This document shows, piece by piece, positions 1 through 5,632 of a stretch of 5,632 bases of DNA (positions are counted from its first letter, which is position 1; every line of letters begins with the position of its first letter). The notes under the pieces were generated by a model. The model did not search any database, was not told where the DNA came from, and saw only the letters and a list, made by a program, of their open reading frames with translations. Origin of the DNA: an uncultured Collinsella sp. (GTDB lineage Bacteria > Actinomycetota > Coriobacteriia > Coriobacteriales > Coriobacteriaceae); assembly GCA_902494605.1 (NCBI GenBank), contig CABUUG010000121.1, positions 1 to 5,632 on the forward strand, given 5' to 3'. A program made the position numbers and the translations under genes.

Positions 1-45
1 AAACGCCGTCTGGACATAGGTCAAAAAATTAGGCGAATCCGACAT
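1..45 (-). CDS. Start of an unidentified protein, cut by the left window edge
   Basis: Reading leftward from an ATG at 45, fifteen codons give MSDSPNFLTYVQTAF with no stop before the edge. A purine-rich GGGAGGG (48-54) lies just upstream, which is a good Shine-Dalgarno match although the spacing to the ATG is short. The start lies 47 nt beyond the terminator that ends ldh, where a new transcription unit on the same strand would be expected. The visible peptide is too short to assign a family, and I do not recognise it. Another start further left cannot be excluded. Confidence 0.55.
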   Translation of the reverse strand, partial: MSDSPNFLTYVQTAF

Positions 46-62
46 GGCCCTCCCATCAACTA

Positions 63-93
63 TGGTGCATTGGAGTCAGGTTACTTTGCACCA
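63..93. repeat. Short inverted repeat upstream of the left-edge gene
   Basis: TGGTGCA (63-69) is repeated in inverted form as TGCACCA (87-93), with 17 nt between the arms. It lies between the ldh terminator and the start of the left-edge gene, where an operator or the 5' leader of that gene would be. Its outer end touches the T-run of the ldh terminator. The arms are only 7 bp, so chance is possible. Confidence 0.3.
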
Positions 94-128
94 AAAAGGC
101 GCCCGGGCCGTGTGGACCCGGACGCCTT
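93..128 (-). terminator. Intrinsic terminator of ldh
   Basis: In the minus-strand transcript, AGGCGTCCGGG (127-117) pairs with CCCGGGCGCCT (107-97). Every position pairs once one U-G wobble is counted, the loop is 9 nt, and a further base pair is available at 128/96. A run of five T (97-93) follows directly. This is a textbook Rho-independent terminator. It starts about 30 nt after the ldh stop codon. On the plus strand the wobble becomes a C-A mismatch and no T-run follows, so it is directional for ldh. Confidence 0.9.
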
Positions 129-159
129 CATTGTAGCTTTTCGCTCTAGCGAGCTTGAT

Positions 160-1110
160 TTAGCAGGAGAAGTCGACGCTGTCGATGATGTCCTTGAGGG
201 CCTTGGCGGAGACGGTGAGCTCATGCTGCTCGTCGTCGTTCAGCGGCACGGGGACGCGGCAGACAACGCCGTCGCGGCCAACGACGGTCGGCATGGAGAT
301 GGCAAGATCGGACAGGCCATACTCGCCCACCATGAGCGAGGAGACAGGCAGAACGGTCTGCTCATCGCGCATAACGGCGGTGCAGATGCGCTTGACGGCC
401 ATGGCGACGCCATAGTAGGTGGCGTGCTTCTTCTCGATGATGGTGTAGGCGGAGTTCTTGACGTCCTCGGCGATGCGCTTCTCGGCAGCCTCATGCTCCA
501 AGTGGCCGTGAAGCTCACAGAAGGTGTTCAGCGGAACGCCGGCAACCTGAGCGCTGGACCAAGCGACAAACTCGGAGTCGCCGTGCTCGCCCATGACATA
601 GGCCTGGACATCGCGCGGGTCAACCTCGACGTGGGCACCAAGCATCTGCTGCAGGCGGCCGGTGTCGAGCACGGTGCCGGAGCCGATGACATGGCCCTCG
701 GGCAGGCCGGACATCTTGATGGCAGCATAGGTCAGAACATCAACCGGGTTGGAGACGATTAGCAGAATGCCGTCGAAGCCGGACTTCTTAATCTCGGGAA
801 TAATGGACTTGAAGATGCTGACGTTCTTGTTGACCAGGTCCAGGCGGGTCTCACCGGGCTTCTGGGCAGCACCGGCGGTGACGACAATCATGGCGGCGTC
901 GGCGACATCGGAATAATCGCCGGCGTAGATCTTCATCGGCTCGGCAAACGTCATGCCGTGCGCGATATCCAGGGCCTCACCCTCGGCACGGTTCTTGTCC
1001 ACGTCGATGAGGACCATCTCGGAGAACAGGCCGCTCTGCATCAGCGCGAACGCCGAAGACGAACCGACGAAACCGCAGCCGACAATAGCGACCTTCTTCT
1101 CGTTAACCAT
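160..1110 (-). CDS. ldh: L-lactate dehydrogenase
   Basis: The 316-aa product is a cytoplasmic NAD-dependent L-lactate dehydrogenase, which reduces pyruvate to lactate and regenerates NAD+ in fermentation. The length is normal for the family. Visible motifs are the Rossmann loop GCGFVGSS (11-18), the NAD-ribose Asp36, and the mobile active-site loop AAQKPGETRLDLV (81-93). Gln83 in that loop is the residue that separates lactate from malate dehydrogenases, and Arg89 lies in the same loop. NPVD follows at 121-124, then the catalytic Asp149/Arg152 (LDTGR) and proton-relay His176 (GEHGD). At the classical FBP site, the family Arg173 and His188 are Gln154 and Gln169 here, so FBP activation looks unlikely. 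I chose the ATG at 1110 because GGGAG lies 7 nt upstream and the Rossmann strand begins right after it. An in-frame extension to 1188 would code through a leader hairpin. The gene ends with TAA and its own terminator. Confidence 0.96.
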   Translation of the reverse strand: MVNEKKVAIVGCGFVGSSSAFALMQSGLFSEMVLIDVDKNRAEGEALDIAHGMTFAEPMKIYAGDYSDVADAAMIVVTAGAAQKPGETRLDLVNKNVSIFKSIIPEIKKSGFDGILLIVSNPVDVLTYAAIKMSGLPEGHVIGSGTVLDTGRLQQMLGAHVEVDPRDVQAYVMGEHGDSEFVAWSSAQVAGVPLNTFCELHGHLEHEAAEKRIAEDVKNSAYTIIEKKHATYYGVAMAVKRICTAVMRDEQTVLPVSSLMVGEYGLSDLAISMPTVVGRDGVVCRVPVPLNDDEQHELTVSAKALKDIIDSVDFSC

Positions 1111-1136
1111 TAGAAACTCCCATCTCTCTCCACAAA

Positions 1137-1167
1137 CAAGCCGCCCGGGAACGACCCGAGCGGCTTG
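1137..1167 (-). promoter_or_regulatory. GC-rich hairpin in the ldh leader, attenuator- or terminator-like
   Basis: In the minus-strand RNA, CAAGCCGCTCGGG (1167-1155) pairs over 13 positions with CCCGGGCGGCTTG (1149-1137), with one U-G wobble and a 5-nt loop. TTTGTG follows, a weak U-tract. The hairpin ends 26 nt before the ldh ATG and just ahead of the ribosome binding site. It could terminate readthrough from the aminotransferase locus (stop at 1312), attenuate ldh, or protect the 5' end of the ldh mRNA. The wobble is a C-A mismatch on the other strand, so it was probably shaped as minus-strand RNA. Confidence 0.65.
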
Positions 1168-1199
1168 CCGTAATCCCAATACATCCAATCGGGACTTTG

Positions 1200-1228
1200 A
1201 TTATGCTCCTATTCGCAGGCAAATATCG
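1200..1228 (-). promoter_or_regulatory. Tentative ldh promoter
   Basis: CATAAT on the minus strand (1205-1200) is a 5/6 match to a sigma-70 type -10 box and lies upstream of the leader hairpin, where the ldh transcript must start if the hairpin is part of its leader. No good -35 box is found at 16-18 nt; the best at that distance is a poor match (around 1228-1223). The assignment is weak. Confidence 0.3.
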
Positions 1229-1242
1229 ACCGTTTACCGAAA

Positions 1243-1266
1243 TTATTTGCAGAATTCGTAAAATAA
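1243..1266. promoter_or_regulatory. Operator-like imperfect palindrome upstream of ldh
   Basis: TTATTT (1243-1248), GAATTC (1252-1257) and AAATAA (1261-1266) form one symmetric 24-bp element centred at 1254.5, with 18 of 24 positions in dyad symmetry. It lies in an AT-rich stretch between the aminotransferase stop and the tentative ldh promoter, where a regulator could bind. It does not look like the redox regulator Rex site known from Firmicutes (TTGTTAA...TTAACAA). No regulator is proposed. The rest of the 200-nt gap holds no open reading frame that I can support. Confidence 0.3.
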
Positions 1267-1311
1267 CTGTACGAAATCGGTTTCGAGCTATTGACGAGCC
1301 GAAATACCTTT

Positions 1312-2475
1312 CTAATACAGGCCCGCCTCGCGAATGGCCTCGACAGCCAAAGCGATCTGATCGGGCGGCAGGACCAGCGCCATGCGCACGTGCCCCTCGC
1401 CCGAAGGACCAAAACTCGCGCCCGGCGTCACCACAACGCCGGCCTTCTCCATAAGCTCCTCGCAAAACGCCATAGAATCGGTGCGACCACCGGGAAGCTT
1501 GGCCCACACAAACATAGAGCCATGCGCATTGGGACGCTCCCAGCCCAGGCCCTCAAGACCGTCGCACAGGGCATCGCGGCGCTCCTGGTACTTCAGACGC
1601 TGCGCCTCGACCTCATCGCGCGGACCGTTCAGGCAGGCGATGGCGGCCTTCTGAATCGGGAAGAACATACCAAAGTCGATCTGGCCGCGCAGCTTGGCAA
1701 AGGCAGAGACCACATCCTCGCGACCGACCAAAAAGCCGATGCGGGCACCGGTGACGTTAAACGACTAAGAGAGCGAGAAGAACTCCACGCCCACCTCAAG
1801 CGCACCGGGATACTGCAAGAAGCTGCCGCCGGGCTCGCCGTCAAACACGATGTCGGAGTACGCGTTGTCATGAACGATCAACAGATCATGCTCGCGGGCA
1901 AAGGCGATAATCTCCTCGTAGACCTCGGGCGTGCCCACCGAGCCGACCGGGTTCGCGGGCAGCGACACGATCATATACTTGGCACGATCGGCCACCTCGG
2001 GATCGATACCCGCCACATAGGGCAGGTAATTATGCTCGGCAACCAGCGGATAGTATTCGAGCTTGGCATCGGCGATCTTGGCACCCGCCTCAAAGACCGG
2101 GTAGCACGGATCGGGAACCAGAATGGTGTCACCCGGATCGAGCAGGGCCAGGCCCAAATGGCCCACGCCCTCCTGCGTGCCGTTGCACGACTGCACCATA
2201 GACGGCGTAATGCCCGAAACGCCAAAGCGACGCTCATAGTAATCGCACACGGCTTGCTTGAGTTCGGGCAGGTCGCGCAGGGCATACTTCCACATCTCGG
2301 GATCTTGGGCTGCCTGCGTGAGCGCCTCGACCACGTGGTCGTACGGCTTAAAGTCGGGCGTGCCCACGCTCATGTTGTAAATGGTCTTGCCCTGGGCCTT
2401 AAGCGCAAGAAGTTTGTTGTTGAGCGAGGCAAAAACCTCCGCGCCAAAGCGGTCGAGACGCTGCGATGCCTGCAT
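1312..2475 (-). pseudogene. Class I/II PLP-dependent aminotransferase, interrupted by TAG at the catalytic lysine
   Basis: Read through the stop, this is a 387-codon fold-type I aminotransferase, close in style to the aspartate and LL-diaminopimelate aminotransferase group; the substrate cannot be fixed. Visible motifs are SVGTPDF (36-42), the phosphate-binding NGT (98-100), NPVG with Asn175, Asp203 and Tyr206 in HDNAYSD (202-208) for the PLP ring, TGARIG with phosphate-binding Arg245, and substrate-carboxylate Arg364 (GEGHVR). Codon 237, between SLS and SFNVTGAR, is TAG where the family has the Schiff-base lysine (SLSKSFN). Spacings to Asn175, Asp203, Arg245 and Arg364 fit the family closely. 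The frame is otherwise intact on both sides, with no indel. Termination gives a 236-aa fragment without the lysine or C-terminal domain, which should be inactive. The ATG at 2475 has AAAGGTGG four nt upstream; an in-frame TTG at 2547 is less likely. The gene ends with TAG (1312-1314). A mutation, an assembly error or amber suppression are the possible readings. Confidence 0.88.
1765..1767 (-). other. In-frame amber codon replacing the PLP lysine codon
   Basis: The codon is TAG on the minus strand (CTA on the plus strand). A single change at base 1767 (plus-strand T to A) would turn the expected lysine codon AAG into TAG. Flanking codons read SLS before and SFNVTGARIGF after, which is the conserved lysine motif of class I aminotransferases with only the lysine missing. 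The motif continues in the same frame, so this is a substitution and not a frameshift. Confidence 0.95.
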
Positions 2476-2493
2476 GGTGCCACCTTTCGATAT

Positions 2494-2524
2494 AAAAACG
2501 CGGCGCCCCGACAAGAGCGCCGCG
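2494..2524 (-). terminator. Intrinsic terminator between nadE and the aminotransferase, possibly an attenuator
   Basis: In the minus-strand RNA, CGCGGCGC (2524-2517) pairs perfectly over 8 bp with GCGCCGCG (2506-2499), with a 10-nt loop, and is followed at once by five T (2498-2494). It lies about 70 nt after the nadE stop and so can end the nadE transcript. The hairpin ends only 23 nt before the aminotransferase ATG, leaving no room for a promoter between them. The aminotransferase mRNA must therefore start upstream of the hairpin and pass through it, which makes the element an attenuator candidate for that gene. Confidence 0.8.
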
Positions 2525-2535
2525 CGATACGGGCC

Positions 2536-2564
2536 ATCAGATTGCAAAAGTGTAACGCTTACAA
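2536..2564 (-). promoter_or_regulatory. Tentative aminotransferase promoter overlapping a 13-bp dyad
   Basis: On the minus strand, TTGTAA (2564-2559) and TCTGAT (2541-2536) are separated by 17 nt and match the -35 and -10 boxes at 4 of 6 positions each. The predicted RNA would begin just ahead of the 2494-2524 hairpin. The plus-strand dyad TGTAACGCTTACA (2551-2563, 5-bp arms, 3-nt centre) covers the -35 box and part of the spacer, a usual place for a repressor site. The promoter match is modest; the dyad is exact but short. Confidence 0.3.
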
Positions 2565-2592
2565 CCCCCGTATTGGTTCAATTTAGCCAACC

Positions 2593-4572
2593 TTAGTCAA
2601 CTGGATTGAGCGCGTCGATCTGCGCAAGCCACAGACGCGAGCTGGCGTCACTCGGCATGCGCCAATCGCCGCGCGGGCTGAGCGTCACCGAGCCCACCTT
2701 GGGACCATCGGGCAGGCAGCTGCGCTTAAACTGCTGGGCAAAGAAGCGACGGTAGAACGTACGTAGCCACGTGTGGACGGTCTTGGCGTCGTAGACGCCC
2801 TCGAAGCTCTTGAGCGCCATGCGGTAGATCTTGCCCGGCTCAAAGCCAAAACGCAGCAGGTAGTAGAGGAAGTAGTCGTGCAACTCGTACGGGCCCACCA
2901 AATCCTCGGTCTTCTGCGCAATCTCGCCGTCGCCCGTGGGCGGCAGAAGCTCGGGGGACACCGGCGTATCGAGGATATCGAGCAAGACCTCGGCAATGCG
3001 CCCGCCAAAGACATCGGCGGCATAGCGTACCAGATGGCGCACAAGCGTCTTGGGCACGCTCGCGTTGACGGCGTACATGCTCATGTGGTCGCCGTTATAG
3101 GTAGCCCAGCCGAGCGCCAGCTCCGACAGGTCGCCCGTGCCAATGACAAAACCGCCAGCCTGGTTGGCCAGATCCATCAGAATCTGCGTACGCTCGCGCG
3201 CCTGGCTGTTCTCGTAGGTCACGTCCTGCACAGCTGGATCATGCTCAATGTCCTTGAAGTGCTGCTCCACAGCCGCGTGAATCGAAACCTCGCGGAAGCT
3301 CACACCCAGGTCGCGAGCGAGCGACTCGGCATTCGACTTGGTGCGATGCGTCGTGCCGAAGCCGGGCATGGACACGGCTGTGATACCAGTGCGCGGCAGC
3401 CCCAGTGCATCGAAGGCACGCACGGTCACAAGCAGCGCTAGCGTGGAGTCCAAGCCGCCCGAAAGGCCGATAACCGCAGCCTTGGTACCCGTGTGGGCAA
3501 GGCGGGTCTTGAGGCCCGCAGTCTGCAGATCGAGGATCGTCTCGCAGCGCTCGGCCAAGTCGCCGTGGTCGGCCGGCACAAAGGGCGCGCGCGGGAAAAC
3601 GCGGTCGATATCGCAGGCATCGCGCAGGACAGGTTCTTCGGCCAGCACGCCCTCAAACGAAAACTCAACGGTCGTGGCCTCCGGCGCATCGTCGGTGCGC
3701 GCCCACGTCGTCGAGCGACGGCGCTCGGCAACCAGGCGGTCAAGGTCAACGTCGGCGATGGCCATATCGCAGGTAAGCAGTTTGGTGGCGGCGAGCTTGG
3801 AGCCATTTTCGTAGATAAGGTTCTCGCCCGCAAAGACCATGTCGGTCGTGGACTCGCCCTCGCTCGCGTCCGCGTAGGCATAGGCGCAGTACAGGCGTGC
3901 GCTCTGGTTAGAGATGAGGCTGCGGCGATAGTCTGCCTTACCGATAATCTCGTCCGAGGCCGACGGGTTGAGAATCACCGTCGCACCGGCAAGCGCCATC
4001 TCGGTCGAAGGGGGCGCCGGCACCCACAGGTCCTCGCAGACTTCAACGCCCAGCACCATATCCTCGGCACCCTCATCACAGCAGCGGTAGACAAGCCCCG
4101 AACCCAGCGGAACCGGACCCTGACCGGCAAATTCAACCCACACGGGATTCGCAGGCGACGGAGCAAACCAGCGACGCTCATAGAACTCGCCATAGTTGGG
4201 TAGATACTTCTTGGCCGTGAGGCCCAAAAGCTCGCCCGCGCAGCACACGGCAGCGCAGTTGTAGATATTCTCGGCAACTGCAACGGGAAGACCGATGGTA
4301 AAGACGATCGGCAGCTCACGGGTTTCATCGAGGATATGCACCAGAGCAGCCTCGCAGGCATGCAGCAGTGTGCGATTATGGAACAGATCGGCCGCGGTAT
4401 AGCCAGTCAGATTAAGCTCGGGCAACACCAACGCGCGAACGCCACGCCCGGCAGCATCGCGAACAGCTGCCAGCGCAACCTCGGCATTGCCCTCGACATC
4501 GGCCACGCGAATCTGCGGCGACGCCGCCGCCACACGCAAAAAGCCATCAGACTGAGAAAGGTGAAGATTCAT
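2593..4572 (-). CDS. nadE: Glutamine-dependent NAD+ synthetase
   Basis: The 659-aa product makes NAD+ from nicotinic acid adenine dinucleotide, ATP and glutamine, the last step of NAD+ synthesis, in the cytoplasm. The N-terminal nitrilase-like glutaminase domain (about 12-290) has the full catalytic triad: Glu52 (LPELNLTGY), Lys121 (KKYLPNYGEFYERRWF) and Cys179 (GVEVCEDLW). The C-terminal synthetase domain (about 340-659) has the ATP-pyrophosphatase P-loop SGGLDS (371-376), then YENSQARERTQ, GTGDLSELALGWATYNGDHMS, and the C-terminal KRSCLPDGPKVGS and SPRGDWRMPSDA. The length matches the large two-domain class found in actinobacteria, as opposed to the short ammonia-dependent NadE. The start at 4572 has GGGAG seven nt upstream. 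The stop is TAA, followed by a hairpin terminator 70 nt on. The gene is intact, with no missing key residue. Confidence 0.97.
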   Translation of the reverse strand: MNLHLSQSDGFLRVAAASPQIRVADVEGNAEVALAAVRDAAGRGVRALVLPELNLTGYTAADLFHNRTLLHACEAALVHILDETRELPIVFTIGLPVAVAENIYNCAAVCCAGELLGLTAKKYLPNYGEFYERRWFAPSPANPVWVEFAGQGPVPLGSGLVYRCCDEGAEDMVLGVEVCEDLWVPAPPSTEMALAGATVILNPSASDEIIGKADYRRSLISNQSARLYCAYAYADASEGESTTDMVFAGENLIYENGSKLAATKLLTCDMAIADVDLDRLVAERRRSTTWARTDDAPEATTVEFSFEGVLAEEPVLRDACDIDRVFPRAPFVPADHGDLAERCETILDLQTAGLKTRLAHTGTKAAVIGLSGGLDSTLALLVTVRAFDALGLPRTGITAVSMPGFGTTHRTKSNAESLARDLGVSFREVSIHAAVEQHFKDIEHDPAVQDVTYENSQARERTQILMDLANQAGGFVIGTGDLSELALGWATYNGDHMSMYAVNASVPKTLVRHLVRYAADVFGGRIAEVLLDILDTPVSPELLPPTGDGEIAQKTEDLVGPYELHDYFLYYLLRFGFEPGKIYRMALKSFEGVYDAKTVHTWLRTFYRRFFAQQFKRSCLPDGPKVGSVTLSPRGDWRMPSDASSRLWLAQIDALNPVD

Positions 4573-4586
4573 AAGAATGCTCCCGT

Positions 4587-4666
4587 GCGTAAACGCTATT
4601 CAACACAATTAGCAAGCCCTATTGTAGTTCAACCGCCGGGTGGAACCGCATCCCACCAACTTGGTG
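4587..4666. promoter_or_regulatory. nadE upstream region: possible -10 box and dyads
   Basis: TACAAT on the minus strand (4626-4621) is a 5/6 match to a -10 box about 50 nt before the nadE start, but no convincing -35 box stands at the right distance. Two small symmetric elements flank it: GCGT-AA-ACGC (4587-4596), just upstream of the nadE ribosome binding site, and CACCAA-C-TTGGTG (4654-4666), upstream of the -10 box. Either could be an operator, but both are short. The 203-nt divergent gap (4573-4775) shows no RNA gene or small ORF that I can support. Confidence 0.25.
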
Positions 4667-4671
4667 AGCAA

Positions 4672-4710
4672 TTGATGAGTTGATGGTATCTGTTAAATGT
4701 CACGTACGAT
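4672..4710 (+). promoter_or_regulatory. Tentative promoter of the membrane-protein gene
   Basis: Two TTGATG hexamers (4672-4677 and 4680-4685) resemble -35 boxes, with possible -10 boxes TTAAAT (4693-4698) and TACGAT (4705-4710). The spacings are 15 and 19 nt, so neither pair is ideal. A promoter is expected in this gap because the two flanking genes diverge. The 8-bp palindrome GGGTACCC (4722-4729) lies downstream in the predicted leader. Confidence 0.25.
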
Positions 4711-4775
4711 TCACATCTGGTGGGTACCCTGATGGCTACACGAAACGAAGCAGATTTACACCGGGAGGACCCCGT

Positions 4776-5632
4776 ATGACAACCAAGTACACCGACGCGC
4801 CGCGCACGCGCGTCATGACGCCGGCATCGCTCAACAACGGCGTACACGAGAACCATTCCATTGGACAGACCATGGCCATCGCGCCCAAAAAGGGCCTGTT
4901 TGACGACATTTCCATTCCCCAGATCATCGCCGGCGCCGCAGCTGCCGCCACGAGCGTGGCGCTTGCTTCAAAGATCGGCATTGCCGGCTCGGTGATTGGT
5001 GCCGCTGTGAGCTCAGTCATCACTGTTGTGTCCTCGCAGGTCTATCGCCACTTTATCTCCGCCAGCGCCGAAGCAATCAAGGGCACGCACGCCGACGTCG
5101 ACTACCCCGCCGGCGCCTATGAGCCCGTTGAGCCCAATGTCGAGGAGCACCTAGGTGGCGCCGCGACCACGCAGGAGATGCGCCAGGTTGCGGGACGCGC
5201 GACCACGGCGCGCGTCGCCCCCAACAGCCTGCGCGCCAAGGCGGCGGCAGAGCGCAGCCAGACGCAAAAGAAGGTCATCGTCTTCTCGATCGCTATCGCC
5301 ATCGTCGCGGTCATCGCCTGCGCCGGCGCCATCCTTATCACCACTGCCGGTGAGGGTCTGGGCGAGCGTCCCGAGCCAATCCTGTCGTCGCGCACGACCG
5401 AGAGCGATGCAAATGGCAACACCCAGTCGCAGGATCAGCAGGCACAGACGGACGATACGCAAGACAGTTCTACCTCTGCCAATTCGTCCTCGAACGCCCA
5501 AAACCAATCGCAGGGCACCGATTCCTCTACGGCCAACAGCAGCACGCCGTCCGGCACGACCGACTCAAGCCAAACGACTGACGGTTCGCAGCCGAGCACG
5601 GGCGGCCAGACGAGCGACACCACGTCGGGAAC
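4776..5632 (+). CDS. Unidentified membrane protein with a long Ser/Thr/Gln/Asn-rich tail, cut by the right edge
   Basis: The ATG at 4776 has a strong GGGAGGA (4763-4769) six nt upstream, and the frame stays open for 285 codons to the edge. Residues 1-45 are polar. Residues 47-90 are hydrophobic and rich in Ala, Gly and Ser (IPQIIAGAAAAATS, then KIGIAGSVIGAAVSS), long enough for one or two membrane segments with glycine-zipper-like spacing. A polar linker (91-164) ends in QKK, followed by a clear transmembrane helix (167-188, VIVFSIAIAIVAVIACAGAILI). From 204 on, 73 of 82 residues are S, T, Q, N, D or G, with no large hydrophobic residue. The positive residues before the helix suggest the tail lies outside the cell, as a flexible wall-spanning stalk. 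There is no signal peptide. I cannot name the family; a domain may follow beyond the edge. The gene diverges from nadE. Confidence 0.85.
   Translation, partial: MTTKYTDAPRTRVMTPASLNNGVHENHSIGQTMAIAPKKGLFDDISIPQIIAGAAAAATSVALASKIGIAGSVIGAAVSSVITVVSSQVYRHFISASAEAIKGTHADVDYPAGAYEPVEPNVEEHLGGAATTQEMRQVAGRATTARVAPNSLRAKAAAERSQTQKKVIVFSIAIAIVAVIACAGAILITTAGEGLGERPEPILSSRTTESDANGNTQSQDQQAQTDDTQDSSTSANSSSNAQNQSQGTDSSTANSSTPSGTTDSSQTTDGSQPSTGGQTSDTTSG

Noticed and set aside
70..762. A 230-codon plus-strand frame opposite ldh
   Set aside because: It is the antisense shadow of a clear lactate dehydrogenase, runs through the ldh terminator and has no recognisable domain.
1111..1188. Longer lactate dehydrogenase starting at 1188
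   Set aside because: The extra 26 residues would be translated through the leader hairpin and lie outside the family fold; the ATG at 1110 has a good ribosome binding site.
1312..1731. The C-terminal aminotransferase part as a separate gene starting at TTG 1731
   Set aside because: It is in the same frame as the N-terminal part and begins in the middle of the conserved lysine motif, so it is the second half of one gene.
1765..1767. Pyrrolysine recoding of the TAG
   Set aside because: Pyrrolysine cannot form the PLP Schiff base, the gene also ends in TAG, and no tRNA or helper genes are in the window.
2476..2547. Longer aminotransferase starting at TTG 2547
   Set aside because: The extension would code through the terminator hairpin, while the ATG at 2475 has a well-placed Shine-Dalgarno.
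1291..2586. A 431-codon plus-strand open frame opposite the aminotransferase
   Set aside because: It is a codon-bias shadow of the minus-strand gene: that strand carries all the family motifs, while this frame gives no recognisable protein and is rich in Arg, Gly, His and Ala.
2773..4203. Plus-strand frames (2773-3441, 3338-3814, 3493-4203) opposite nadE
   Set aside because: They overlap one another and a full-length NadE with complete catalytic motifs; they are shadows in GC-rich DNA.
5117..5623. Minus-strand frames opposite the right-edge membrane protein
   Set aside because: The plus-strand frame has a strong ribosome binding site, a clear transmembrane helix and 285 open codons; the minus frames are low-complexity shadows.

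Overview
The window is GC-rich bacterial DNA with good Shine-Dalgarno sequences and closely packed genes. The protein sequences and gene style suggest a gut actinobacterium of the Coriobacteriia, possibly Collinsella-like. That is an inference from general recognition, not a database match.

Layout from left to right. (1) Bases 1-45, minus strand: the first 15 codons of an unidentified gene that runs off the left edge. (2) A strong intrinsic terminator (93-128, minus) closes the next gene. (3) 160-1110, minus: a complete L-lactate dehydrogenase with an intact active site, but with both residues of the classical fructose-1,6-bisphosphate (FBP) site replaced by Gln. (4) 1111-1311: the ldh leader and upstream region, with a GC-rich hairpin just before the ribosome binding site and an operator-like dyad. 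(5) 1312-2475, minus: a class I/II PLP aminotransferase, complete in frame except for one TAG codon, which sits exactly at the PLP-binding lysine. (6) 2476-2592: a short intergenic region with a terminator-like hairpin ending 23 nt before the aminotransferase ATG and a 13-bp dyad. (7) 2593-4572, minus: a complete glutamine-dependent NAD+ synthetase. (8) 4573-4775: a divergent intergenic region. (9) 4776 to the right edge, plus: an unidentified membrane protein with a Gly/Ala-rich hydrophobic N-terminal half, one clear transmembrane helix and a long Ser/Thr/Gln/Asn/Asp tail, still open at the edge.

The three complete minus-strand loci run in one direction (nadE, aminotransferase, ldh), but hairpins in each gap argue against a simple tight operon. 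NadE makes NAD+ and lactate dehydrogenase regenerates NAD+ from NADH during fermentation, so both concern the NAD pool; any deeper link is speculation.

The most notable observation is the amber codon at the catalytic lysine of the aminotransferase (base 1767). It could be a recent nonsense mutation, a sequencing or assembly error, or (less likely) suppressed by an amber-suppressor tRNA. No CRISPR array, tRNA, rRNA, insertion sequence or integrase was seen. I did not find a clearly new biological system here.
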